Source of the DNA: Oreocharis arfaki
Taxonomy: Eukaryota > Chordata > Aves > Passeriformes > Paramythiidae
DNA: 64,000 bases
Assembly: GCA_013398015.1 (NCBI GenBank)
Contig: VZRR01009906.1
Coordinates: 310,913-374,912, forward strand
Direction of reading: 5' to 3'
Part shown: piece by piece, positions 25,486 to 37,802 of the stretch
How the letters are laid out: each line of letters opens with the position of its first letter
Position numbering within the stretch: the first letter of the stretch is position 1
Translations under genes and position numbers: made by a program
Notes under the pieces: generated by a model
Told to the model about the DNA's origin: nothing
Database searches by the model: none
The model's input: only the letters and a program-made list of their open reading frames with translations

Positions 25486-28400
25486 GCTAGACAACGAGTT
25501 TTGCATGGTTTTCTCCACAATTAGATCGTTACCTGAGCAGTAGCAAGTCACTGTTTGAGACAGCTGCAATGCAAGCTTGTTCATTCCAAGCAGTGCCATT
25601 CCATGAGTCTATCCCAGTTTGCACTGATCCCATTTGCACCCCCCTATCAGTTCATGGTATCAACCCCATTGTGTGTCTTTTACTGCTATTGTGCCATTCA
25701 TCTGCAGATCAGTTCCCTTTCATGTACTGTCATCTCCACCTTTTTCCTTAGAATAGTATCTCACTTTACTGATTCTATATTTCAAGCTTGCAGCTCTCCC
25801 TGCTTGATTTGTCTAATTGGCTCTTAAAACCTTTTTCACAATGAAGTAACTAATTAAATTATTTTGATCAGTTTCCAAAATTTTCCTGAGGAAATGCATA
25901 ATGTATCAGTTTGCATTATAAATTTCTTAGATATTTCCTTTAGGTCATTTTGGAACATTTTTGCAATCATTGGGACAGAGATAAAGAAGCAAGTTTGGCT
26001 CTGTAGGGAAGCTGGCTGAGGAAACGGTTTACAAAGAGTCCTATATATCAGTCTCTGACTAATATAACTAAATTGTCCTTGAAGCATAGAGTCTTCCAAA
26101 CCCATGGAAGTGATCTAACCACCACACTGCAAAATCAGAGTTACACTTACTCCTACTCCCACTCTGTAGTTCATTGAATCCCTAAATCTTTTATACAATC
26201 TGCCCATGACTTCTGGGGCAGAGTTTGAAAGTACTCGTCCTCCCCAACAGTCTATATGCGGGGGAACTTTCCAGGTCAGATTGTGCTTGTAAAAGCAGAA
26301 AAAGGGTCTGAAACAAGATGTCCTCTTGAAAAGGCTGAGGAGGAGGTGAGAGGAATCACCACCTACTTCTGCTCTGGTTCCCTTTAAAAAGAAAAGATTG
26401 ATTCTTCTCTGTGTTTTTCTGTGAAGAGGAGGATTAAGTTCCTACAATCATGGCTGTAAATCGTGTGAGGAGAGAAATGCATGCAGAGAAATGCACAGTT
26501 AAGCACGTAAGCCTCTAAGAGGGTGGGGATTTAAAACACGAGTGACTCCTCAGGGCTTTGCTATTGCTGCCTCAGCTGGCTCAGCGCTTAGGGCTGTGTG
26601 CACCACTATGGATCATACATTCTTTCTTTGCCATTGTAACAACTCCAACTCAAGGCCACAGATTCTGCCACAAGTCTCCAAATACTATGTGGAATCAAAG
26701 TCCTTCTTTGGCCAAAATGTAAATCCTGTAACTTATCAGTAATTTAATTACTTCTTTTACACAGGTAATATTGTATGCTTTTAATCATTCAGACACATTA
26801 AATGTTTCAGCAGCTGGAACAGAGCAGGATATACATGCAGGTATATGAATATCAGCACTGTCAGGCAACATACTGATGTACTGTATTTAAATCCTTCTGT
26901 ACCAATGGGCACCAAACCTGACAGGTGCTGAAACCATTGTCCTGTGCCTCACCTGCCTGTTTTTGTGCCTTACCATCCCACGCATGACACGTCAGAAGTC
27001 GTGCCTCCACCTGTTGTGTGGTTTTGTGGCCTTACTACAGCTCTGAGTTTTCTCCTCATCCACTGCTCCCCTGACCACAATGAGAATATTGCTCCCTGTG
27101 TGATCCCACTGATGGGGCAGGGGAAAGGAGCAGGGCAGAGCTGCCAGATGCACTGGGATGTTTGGAAGCTGTAGGTCCAGCAAGAAGAGCCCATTTTACA
27201 GGAGCCCATTGTATTTCATGAGTGGAGGGAACAGCAAGGTTTCAATCTTCCTGACATCCTCCTGCTGCAAATTGCAGAATGATTTACAGGCCACCTTCTC
27301 TCCCTAGTCAGATGCACCACCAGCTCCACAGTCAGCAGGACAGAGTGAGATGTTAAATCTCCCCTTCCACCACCGCTCCAAACTTCAGGGAAGCTTTGTC
27401 CCAAGGCCCTAACAGAGCAACTGCCAGCTGGGGTGATTTCCTCACACACTGAGTCACAGTGAGGGCTGGACACTGGTCCTGAACTGTGACGAAACCTGGG
27501 AACTGGCTCTGAACTTTGACAACCTGTGCCAATAAAGTTACTGAGTGATCATGACCATTTTCTGTTACCTCTTTTTTTGCATGTTTCATTCACTAAAAAG
27601 GCAATTTTAGCTCCTGAAGAAGGCATTCTAAGCAAAACTCAGAAATGTGACCTGGAAAGATCATATAAAATGGGATTTTTCTCTGTCATCTCTCTATGCT
27701 TTTGATTATTCTTGACATCGCATAATGTTAAATTATAAATAGAAAGCATTTTGAAAATGCCATAATATCCTGAGTCTAATAAGAGAATACCAGAGCTAGA
27801 AAATATGCTTAAGAAATCAAGATTACATAGCAGACTCGAGAGGAAGAATTAAACTGGGCTTCACTGCAATGGAACTTAACAGCTACAAGAAAAAGTGAAC
27901 TGTGAGCTCAAGATGGAAGCTACAATTGAAATGTAAACATTACTTATTGAAAGCAAGATGCCGCATTAATAACAGCAACCACAACAGCTGAAGACTGGTG
28001 GCATTACTGGATAGAGCAGTGATGCTTTTTCACCCTTTCAAGTGGATCTAATTCAGATGATGTCCCCCAGCTAACCCAAACATTTAAAGTCCTTGTACTT
28101 GATCCTTCAGTAGAGCATGAATTTGTTTTGGAATATTCTAGCTGAATTGATTTATTTTTCTCTTGCCTTTCCATCGCATACAAAAATTATTCTCATCTCT
28201 TTTCAGGTCTTCTGTGTCTTAACTTTGCACAGGTAAAAGGGCTGGTACTGATGAATACATGACAAGCTTTTCCAATTCTCTTAAATTAAATCAGAATATT
28301 TACTAAAAATCAAAATTAATACTTTCTTTTCTATGCATCAACCTAAAGGAAAGAGCAATTTCTGCTTTGATTTTTACAGAACACTTTGATAACTATATCA

Positions 28401-29671
28401 ATAGCTACAAATTCACCCCACACTATGTGGAACAGAGTTTGGCCCATAGAATGTGCCTGCAAGTATCTCAGGGGCTCAGCATCACTCTGCACCACCCCTC
28501 CAGGAGACACCAACCACTGACTCCTCTGGAGTCTAGGGATGGCCAAGAAAAGTCACAAACATGGCTAGAATTGGTTTTGACTTGCACTGAAGCGTAACTA
28601 AAGTTATGATAATAAAACCATGGCAATAAGATGATATGTGCTGATGTAATTCTGGGTGAAAGTTTCAATGAATGATCTGAGAGATCAATAAAAATTAGAC
28701 TCTTAACATAGTAAATAGAATGGTTTGGAAGTATTTCAGAAATGAATATATGGAGCAGAAAAATTACAAATAACTAAGGCAATTTCTGTGGAGCTTTGCC
28801 CAAATTGACATTTATTCCATTATATCATTCCATTCTAACAGTCCCTTGTTTAGACAACTAAGGCAACCAACAAAAACCCAATGAAAAATATCTTTTTTCT
28901 CTATAGAACCTTAGATTCTGGATTTCAATGAAGTGAAGGTAAGACTTTGGGTAACTAAAGGTGACTGGTCAGAAAAGAAAACACTAACAAACAGGACCAA
29001 TGTAATCTGACAGTCCCAGCTGCAGAAGGGCAAGGTCTGTCACACTGCCTCTGCCCCACTGTGGAATTAACATCCACAGTAATAGGCAAGACAACAGGGG
29101 TCTTAAAAACTCTACAGCTGAGAATACAGATTTTTTTTTCACCTGACCCAAGCAAAAATATTTGGCTGTAATTGCATGATGGGAGAAAGAACACCCTTTG
29201 AAGTTTAAGAGTTACCTGCCTACTTAGAAGCTGTTTTCTAAGATAGGTCATTTTTCTTGCAAATGTGACTGATCTGTTCCATATGAATGCAAATTCTCGT
29301 TTCTGCCTTTTTATTTGTCAAGAAAATTGCAATCAATATTATTTTAATCCACCGCTTATATACAGTGTTGAAACTTTATTTGTCTCAATGAATAAATAAT
29401 TGGAACTGAGATTGTGCTCAGTGCTTTCTGAGTATCTAAAAAAAAGTGCTGGATTCTCCTTTTCACTTTTAAGCTTTGAATTATGGACCATCTCATTGCC
29501 TGGCAGTAACTGAAGTCCCTAAATTATAAACAGTGAATTATCTCCTTGCTTTTGTTATTTAAACAAAAAAGAAGACAAGTTTGGGAGACAATAAAAATTT
29601 CATATAATCAGTTAAAAGTCTAATTAAATTGACATTCATATTTTCTTTCTTTTTTTTTTTTCCTTTTCAGC

Positions 29672-29854
29672 TTTTAAATTAACATTTCCTGGACTTGATT
29701 GCATTAATTTAGTTTTAGAAAGGATTTCCATGTTTGACATACATATGTACCAAACGTTTGCATTAACACTAACTGCAGTCATCAGAAGTTGTAGGAGATT
29801 TGTGTGTACCCACCTATGGAAAAGGTGAATTCCCACAATCCTCAAATCCTTAAA
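29672..29854 (+). repeat. Direct duplication, copy 1
   Basis: This 183-bp segment matches 30886-31068 in the same orientation at an exact offset of 1214 bp, with no net insertion or deletion. By hand I count about 18 mismatches, near 90% identity. It is not CR1-like and has no domain. A T-rich tract and CAG lie directly on its left (29642-29670), and these are absent from copy 2. Either it is a tandem duplication whose spacer has diverged, or both are members of an interspersed repeat I do not recognise. Confidence 0.92.
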
Positions 29855-30885
29855 TGCATATAACAAAGGTAATTTTGGTAATTTTTTGGGAGAATATAAA
29901 CAAATGTCCTGTTATGATGTATATTTCTGCACCCAGACTGACATTCATCTTTTGAAGAGTTTTAGCATCTGTAACAAGTAATATTTATAACAAGTTAAAA
30001 GTAGGTCTTGAGAAAATCAAGCTGACATTTAGAGAGCTACATTTGGTGCAACTCAAATTCACTGCAGCTGCAGTATAAATAATCTGAGCACTGCCAGAGA
30101 TGAGCTACTTATGTCTGCATACACACAGAACAATTTAAACTTCTCCACATTTAATTTCAAATAAAGGACAGTTTTACAGCTGATCAGTGCAGTACACAGG
30201 ATCTCAAGCATGACAAATCCATGAAATCTGAAGGAACTTCCATCAAAAAGAGCCTAAGAACACACCAGTTTCTTCCAAACTACTCCACAGCCCTTTCCAC
30301 TAAATCCAGCTGTAATGTGAGAATTTGGTGTAATTCCTTCTTAATTATGCTGAATACTATTTGCAGATAAAATTTATAGAAAGTCAGAGATTCTATGGTC
30401 TCTACAGCACTTCAAATTTTTGGTGGTGCTGGATAGACGGCGGGGGGATACAGGCAAAGATAGGACTGGAATTTTAGGATGAATTCTTGCTACTAAAAAT
30501 ACCTCTGTTCTAGCTTTTCCTCAGGTACTGTACAGCAGCTGAGCCACAGATGCTCACCTCCTCCATGGGTTTGGAAGAGTTACAACCAGCACTGCCCTCC
30601 CCCCTCAAGGAATGGCATGGGAGCCACATCACTCACAGGGACTGGAGATTCCATCCAGGCATTTTGGCTCAATGAAACACATGGGAGAGAGGAAAATGAG
30701 ACATTTAGGACTCAGGTGGGCCAAGCCAGTATGGGAAGATTTTGACAGTTAGGGCACACTGGATTTAAGGAGAGATCTCTTCTTAACTTGTCCTCTTGAA
30801 GTCAGTTTTTTTACTATCTCAGAGTCAGTTTTTACAAGAAGTTTATGGACCATGGACTTTAAGGAAGCATTTATGCTACTACAAG

Positions 30886-31068
30886 TTTTAAATTAACATT
30901 TCTTGGACTTGATTGCATTAATATAGTTTTAGAAAAGATTGCCATGTTGGACATAAAAATGTACCAAATGTTTATATTAACACTAACTGCAGTCATCAGA
31001 AGTTATAAGAAATTTGTGTGTACGTACCTAGGGAGAAGGTGAATTCCCACAATCCTAAAATCCTTAAG
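30886..31068 (+). repeat. Direct duplication, copy 2
   Basis: The second copy of the segment at 29672-29854. Long exact blocks remain, for example 'attaacactaactgcagtc' and 'ggtgaattcccacaatcct'. The similarity ends sharply on both sides: left of 30886 the sequences share nothing obvious, and right of 31068 they part after 'ccttaa'. The clean ends and lack of indels suggest one discrete duplicated unit. Confidence 0.92.
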
Positions 31069-32994
31069 GATAAGGAAAACAATGGTGTGCCGATTCTTTA
31101 AAAAAAATCCATTGCATTACATGGGTGCTTGCCTTATCCACATTTCAGTGTTGTCTCACAAACAGTATGGGCTGTGGTAAACTGGAAAAGCAATAGAATA
31201 ATGGCAGATATAAAAACAGAGAACTCTGCTGGCAAACATATATTCAGATGTTGTTTCTCATCATAAAAATCAAGTTCCTATTTCCAAGCTTAAAAATTAT
31301 ATAATTCAGATGGTATTTTCAGATGTCTTTTTTTTTTCCCCCTTTGACACAATTCTTAAAAGCTTAGAGTTGCCTTATCATTTTAATGACATACGAATAG
31401 CATCCAGATTGCTGTAATGTATTGAGTTTCATTGAGAATTATTCTGAATATTTAAAGAAATAATAGATATGATTGGAAAAATAAAATTAGGCATGTGTTG
31501 ATGTTTAATAGAATTTTTTCCTGAAAACTGTAATTTTTAATTAATTAGCTCACTTTGAAATCTTTGAGTCATCTCATGATGGAATAGAAAGTCTATGTTA
31601 GATTTAGGAGACTAATCATGCAAAGAACAATTTAATCCATATTCCATATGATCTCTACAGAAACAGAGTCAGACTTTAAAGTGTTCATTGCAACCTTTTC
31701 ACGAACACTTTTACTTTTCAAGATAAATTACTCAGGAACATCACTGATTTTGCAGGAGTGTCATCATCTGAAACCAAGCCACTCAAAACCTTGTAAATTT
31801 ACAGCTGAAGCTACAATTAAGAATAACTTCTGATAGATTCAGGGGAAAATATGAAGTTACGTTACACAAATGCCCTTAACCTTGTCTCGCAGAGATAATA
31901 TTTAATAATTACATTTAAATATCTTATCCTATTAGGATCAATTGGATTTTTAAAAAATGTGTTTCTTCTTTCTGGCATCCTAAAGAGAAGAGATAAAGTT
32001 GCTGAAGTACCATACCTATGCATTCCTTCCACTGGCTCAGAACAACAGCTGCACATAGCTGGGCATAACTTTGCAGCTAGGACATTAACCAATATATCTG
32101 TCAGTCAGGAAGACATAAAAATGACTTAAGTTGCATCTGTAATTGAATGTGCCTAAAAAGTGAGGGCCAAAAAAACCCACAGACAGCAAAAAAAAATCTA
32201 CCCTTTCTGGCAGATCTGACACAACCCTGATCTCGTGTCATATACGCGTCAACACTGTCAGTAGTGCAATTGTTCTGAAGGGGCTATTCTTGACTGACAC
32301 CATTGGGGAAGTCAGAATCAGGCCCAGAGATGCTCAGATCACCAGATGGATTCCACAAGTGACGTGGCCTTCTCAGTCTCATTCACAAAATCATTTGTTG
32401 CTCCCACTGCCAATGGCAGTGTCCTTGAACCATAAGCTTCACTCTTCATGCCAGGCTTTTCAAGAGCAAAAAATCATCCAACATCAAGCCATGGTTAATA
32501 TCCAATGGCCTGTCCCTTAATTTTATGATTTCTCAAAATGGAGCCAAGGAATGGAACAGCACGAGGGAGAGATTTAAGGCAGCTTCCCTGTTCTAAGCAC
32601 TGTCTGAACTGGAAAGGGGAGGTTATCACAGCCAACACAAACTTAATGGCACAAATGCAAAGTCTGCAGCTGTCTGAACTTGCACAGAGAACACTCTGTG
32701 ATTCCCTGAGGGAAATCAGCTGAGGATGGTTATGTGCTTCTCTTCCACCTGAAAATGAAGAGCAATCCAGGGTCTGAACAGGGTCTGTGGCTTCAGGGCT
32801 TATCCTGTATGGGTTGGTCCATCAGATTTGCTCCTTTTCTGAGAGGCTTGCAGATCCCAACATTAGTCTTGTTCAGAAGAACTCGGACTGGAACAGGTAC
32901 AGTAGAGAGAGATCTTTACGTGCTTCGCTTTTTCATTTGCTTGTTTGTAAGACAGCGATTCTCTCATTCTGTTCCTATATATTTGAAAAAAACC

Positions 32995-33036
32995 CAGAAT
33001 CACGGAATGGTTTGAGTTGAAAGGGATCTGGTTTGA
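32995..33036 (-). mobile_element. CR1 LINE, short 3' tail scrap
   Basis: CAGAATCACGGAATGGTTTG followed by 'agttgaaagggatctgg' is the reverse complement of a CR1 3' terminus. Similarity stops after about 42 bp, so this is either a very short insertion or one cut by later deletion. Confidence 0.8.
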
Positions 33037-34337
33037 ATTGCCAACAGCTCTGTAGTACCTCGAAACAATGCATTCAACTGCTAAAACTTGAGCAAAAGGG
33101 AGACAAAAGAAGACAGATACTACATAGTGCTCATTCTATTTCTGATAGAAACTTCCAGATATACAGATGACTGAAGCAAAGCTACTGAGTTGCTCTGCCT
33201 TTCTGGCTTTAGAAAATGTCAAACTGGTTGATTGCTACTGCATTATGCTAAGCAACACAAGTAAAGGAGCCGTCTTCTGTCATACTCTAAGCGTGCTAAT
33301 ATCTTCTCTGCTATCTCTACGGTGCAGGAAATACTCAGCCATATTTTAAAGGTGAGATAATCTTTATATTGGAGGTAGAAGAGTACTTTCTTAAGGCAGA
33401 AAATTCTGTCTTCATCAAAGTCACAGCTGCTAACTGACTTTACACATTGGCTACATGTAGCTAGGGCAGAAGAAGAACTTTCAGGCTCCTGACACCAGCA
33501 ATACATTGTCCAAATAAGCACATCTTCTAATGCAGCACGGCTGGGCCATGTCAGCTCATCTTCTACATCTTTATCAGTCATTCCTAACCAACTTTCTTGT
33601 CGAAACTACTCCTTCGTATCACTTCTGGTTGCTGCAACATTATGGCTCACAGGCAAACAACTTAAATTTTTTAGCTCATAATTTCATGCATTTCTAATTT
33701 ATTGTCTCACTTTAAATCTCCATTAAAATGAAAATAGAAGAAGGGAAAAAAACAAGCCCTTTGCATGCTTATTTGCCAAGCAGCTTTCTTAGGTTCTTAG
33801 AGGTCTAATTATGATATGAAAACATGATTTCCAACTTTGCAGATGATACTAAATTGGAAGAGAATAAAAACAAATGAGGAATAATTAGGTAGTGCAGCCA
33901 GATATAAAAGAATTTAGATCATTTTATATTTCAGGAGTAATAGATGGCAAATGCAGGGCTGTGCAAATAAATTGAGAATAATTAGCCTCACAGTGTGGCA
34001 TAAGAAGTAGGACCCTGTTTAGAAAGACAACATGCTGAGTGAGATAAATTCTGAACTTTGAATGCAAAATTCATATCTAAGATTCCCTTACTTATGTGAC
34101 TTGCTAGCAGTCTCAGTGGCATTTCCCTAGAAGTAAGATAGAGCTCAGTGTCAGCAAGAAAAACACTACCTGGCCTCTGGTGAAGGAAGGGCTATGTAGA
34201 GTCTAAGAACAGTTTCTTCCACAGTAATTGCACAGGACTGTATTGCCTAAATGATGGACCACAGCCTGTACTCAGTCTGCAGGACATCTCTGCCCAAACC
34301 AGGATCTTTCTCTGGGGGCAAAAAGAGAAAAGAGTGG

Positions 34338-34367
34338 GGAAAATACACCAAGGAAAATACACCAAGG
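34338..34367 (+). repeat. Two-copy 14-bp tandem repeat
   Basis: GGAAAATACACCAA is present twice in perfect tandem (34338-34351 and 34352-34365), followed by the first two bases of a third unit. Confidence 0.9.
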
Positions 34368-37300
34368 TTTCTTTGCTCTAGTGCTCCTGCAGAAGAGCCA
34401 CCTGACTCTGACTGCGGCAGAAATGCACTGCTTGTTTGGAAAGAGCTCTAGGCTGATCAGGAACAGCCATTTTTTATTTCCTTACATTATGTTATGTTCC
34501 TTAATGTATTCAAGCCTGAAGTTAGAAAATGGTCTCCAACAGTTGAGCTGGGAGGTTCCAGGAGAGCTGTCAGTGGGAACAATGGTGGGAAGATTCCTTG
34601 CTGGTTTTAAAATGTTGCTTCATGAACCATGACAGATAAATGCTGAGATAGCAGGGATGGCAAGGGACATCACCCTAAGAGATCACTATGGTTTCCTACG
34701 CTGCTGCTTTCCGCTCTATATGCTGCTGCCTACTTCTCTGCTCTTGACTGAAACACAACCTGTCAAAAATGCACTCTCTCTTCTGCATTTATCAGCACAT
34801 TAATTTTCAGCTATGTGATATGGGAGGTTCCTCTGTACCAACCCAAGAAAAGAATAGAGCCTTTTTATTTCTTGAAGACATGAAAATTCGTTCAGGAAAC
34901 TGATTTTTTATTTTGTGGAGAGTTGTCTGTTCATTTTGAAGGTGGGTGAAGATGGAGAATGGACAAATGCATGAGGGAATTAAGATCACTGCTGGTGAGT
35001 CAGTACTGCAAGGGATTACTGACTACAGAATATTTCCACTGAACACAGAATTAAATAGACATCTCTAGAATAATGATCTCTAAAATCCATCATTAGTTCA
35101 TGGAATTTGAAAAGTATTAGGCTGATCTGTTTGCCCATCTAGAGATGCCTTTATGGGGGTGAAGATTTACCTTCATAGGTCTTCTTATGGTAAACTTCAG
35201 CTCGTTTCACAACAGCAAAATAATGACAAAAGCTTCATTGTTAGGGCATTCACACATTTCTTTCTAGACATGTTTTCCATGGAATAGTTCTGAATTATTA
35301 GCCATCTTTCAAAGCATGCAAGTGAAAGGACATTCAAATCTTCCAAATGCAATGAAATGTATTTCAGCATTTCAGCACTAAACATCTGCATAATTTATGG
35401 CAGAGTGCACATAATTTCTCTGTGTGGCTATACTTCACATAGGCTTGTTCCACATTTGAAATTCAATTCTGCCAGCTAACTAATTTATTCATTTTCATAA
35501 ATACTCTAAAATTTGTAATAAGAACAATTCTTTGCTGTAAGATATTGTTTTGGCCAGTACCAAAATTAATTATGAATATTTAGTTTCAACAAAAGCCAGT
35601 GGGACCAAGAGCAAATAATGAAAACAGTGATTTATAATTTCTTTTTATAATCCCTATTGTTACATGAAATTCAGCAAAATTTCAAATCCTATAAAGCATC
35701 CCCTTAAAATACAGTTGTTATGTTATTCAATCTCTGTTATCTGTTCTCTGCCTCCTTGCCCCCATCCCTTCCAAGAGCCCTCCCTCTGCTGGGATCCCTC
35801 TAGTTCTGTCTTGGGATGCAAGACAGCGAACAAGCTTCTGACACGAGCTTTGATAGCCAATGTGTCCATGAAACTTCACCAGAAGAGTTGAACCAAGATG
35901 TTTCAGGGAAGGTGGGAAATAGTTTGATTCCAGAAAGAACGATCAATCATTCCAAAAACCCTTGAACATATATCCTGAAGTCACCCTGGTTTTCAGAGCA
36001 AAGACTTAGCTTAAAACATACAAGCTCAGACTGAGGCATTGTCCTCAGGAAGCACTGCTGAGGGCTGCAGTTCAGTTCCCACAAGTCCCATTGGGTCAAG
36101 TTGTGGAGCTGCAGCAGGAAAGATGGGATTAACATAAAGTATGGGAGCTGATTCGTTAGTCCAGCGTAACTCTTGCATCATCTGGCTTGGAGAGCAGCAC
36201 CTGCACCGGTGATGGACAGTTCTACCAGCTCTAGACTCTTGCGAGCATAGCCCAGCCTTGTCACATCACCCTTCTCCCCAGCTGCAGTACAGGAGCTCTC
36301 CCTCCTATCTGACCATTAGTCTGTGGCACTGACACCTGGCATTGGGGAAAATAGGCAAGATGGGGCTCAGGTAGCTTCATCAAAGATATTAATTTACAAA
36401 TAACATCAGTTTTAGAGTAGCATGATTTTAAGTGTATGAGAGGTAACTTAAAAGCTGCTATTATCATTGAGCTCTCTATGTCCCAGAGCTCTTTAACAGA
36501 GTTCAGGGACAAGCACACCTTCCCCTGAAACCTATCAGCTTCCAACTCCTCTTAGCTCTCTGCTATTGCCTTGAGCAGTTTCAGCCCCAGACTGGGCAGG
36601 AAGAGGCAGCAGAACCAGATGTGCCCTCTGAAAGCAGTCTGTAGCCTTCCATAGCCTCAAAGAGAGCCTACCACAGAAAATCCCCCTTCAAATCCATCAG
36701 CTCAGCTCTAAGAGTCCTCACTGTCTGCCAGCCACTTAGGAAACCTGTAACTAGGAATCACAGCTGCTGGAAGTTGCTCCACACACACCAGGAAGCAAAC
36801 AGCCTGTGAACTTGCACTGCAACCAGCATGTAGCTGCCAGGGGGCTGTGCCCGTGGCCACTGCTACCACTGAACACTTGGACTGTGGCAGCAGCCAGAGG
36901 CCAAGAGCCCAGAGCCCTGTGCTTGGCACCAGGGACCTGCAGCCTTGGCTGTATTCTTGCCCTTCTTTTTCTGCAGAAGATATGCACTGTTTGAGCTCTT
37001 TTTTTTTTGTCTCCGGGAAGTTTTCTTGTCCCAAGAATTAATCCTGACATTTAATTCAAGTATAATTTTGTTAGTGGTACATACATAAGTCTTTAATTTA
37101 TTTGTTGTTGAGAAAAGTAACTCTGTATAAGTAAAAATAAAAACTATTAAAAAGTTTTAAAAAGCCTGACTTGCTCTGCAGAATTTTCAATCCTCCAGGA
37201 TTCAGCAAAAATAGAATGAAGTACTTATATCTTCAAAAAGCATTAAGCCAAGTACTTCATCAAAGGTTAAAGTGCAGAAAACATGAAATAACTGAAAACT

Positions 37301-37740
37301 TGGCTCACTGGACTGCAAATTGGCCAAGAAGAGGAAGTGAATTTGAAGAGGAAAAGAATTTACAAGAGGTTGTGAGACAGATCAGCAGATCTTCAGCGTC
37401 TCAATATTATATTAACAATGGCACCAAAAGTTTCTGCTGTCAGTTCCTGATAGTAAATTCTGGATAACAACTAGGAAAGAACAATACAATCAGAAACAGG
37501 AAAATGTAAAATATTCATGCATTGCAGTACTCATAAATAACAACACATGAGAGAGAAAAACAGTCAAGAAAGGGATCACTATCTAATGGAAAATTGTTGC
37601 AGAATTATGAGGAAAACAATTCTGTTCCAGAAGAAAAAGTCTATACACAGTTCAACTAAAAGTGCAGCTCCTGTAAATAAGACAAGCTAAATCACCTTAG
37701 AATTAGGCTCAGCTCTCAGGAAAGCTGAGAAAGTCTTAGG

Positions 37741-37802
37741 TATATACAGATATAGATGTATATATATATATCTGTATATGTGTGTGTGTATATGTATATA
37801 TA
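37741..37802. repeat. TA/TG microsatellite with an inverted repeat
   Basis: A run of TA, GATA and TG units. Within it 37742-37754 (ATATACAGATATA) is the exact reverse complement of 37767-37779, giving a 13-bp stem around a 12-nt loop. AT-rich alternating tracts of this kind can extrude as cruciforms and are prone to length change. Confidence 0.9.

Larger units (their letters stand above)
24094..32994. other. AT-rich non-coding stretch with a local duplication
   Basis: No gene is supported. Open frames are under 100 codons and scattered on both strands. The stretch holds a CA/TA microsatellite at 25458-25485 and the diverged 183-bp direct duplication at 29672 and 30886. Several very AT-rich sections (about 29261-29400 and 31420-31560) have the look of conserved non-coding DNA, but this cannot be judged without alignment. 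Confidence 0.65.

Noticed and set aside
29636..29680. Polypyrimidine tract followed by CAG, like a splice acceptor next to duplication copy 1
   Set aside because: The sequence after it has no sustained plus-strand open frame, and copy 2 lacks the tract. T-rich tracts are common here.
33331..33360. Strong splice-donor-like sequence AAGGTGAGA after a plus-strand open frame
   Set aside because: The frame at 33167-33349 stops at TAA just before the donor, so it does not make a coding exon. Such donors occur often by chance.
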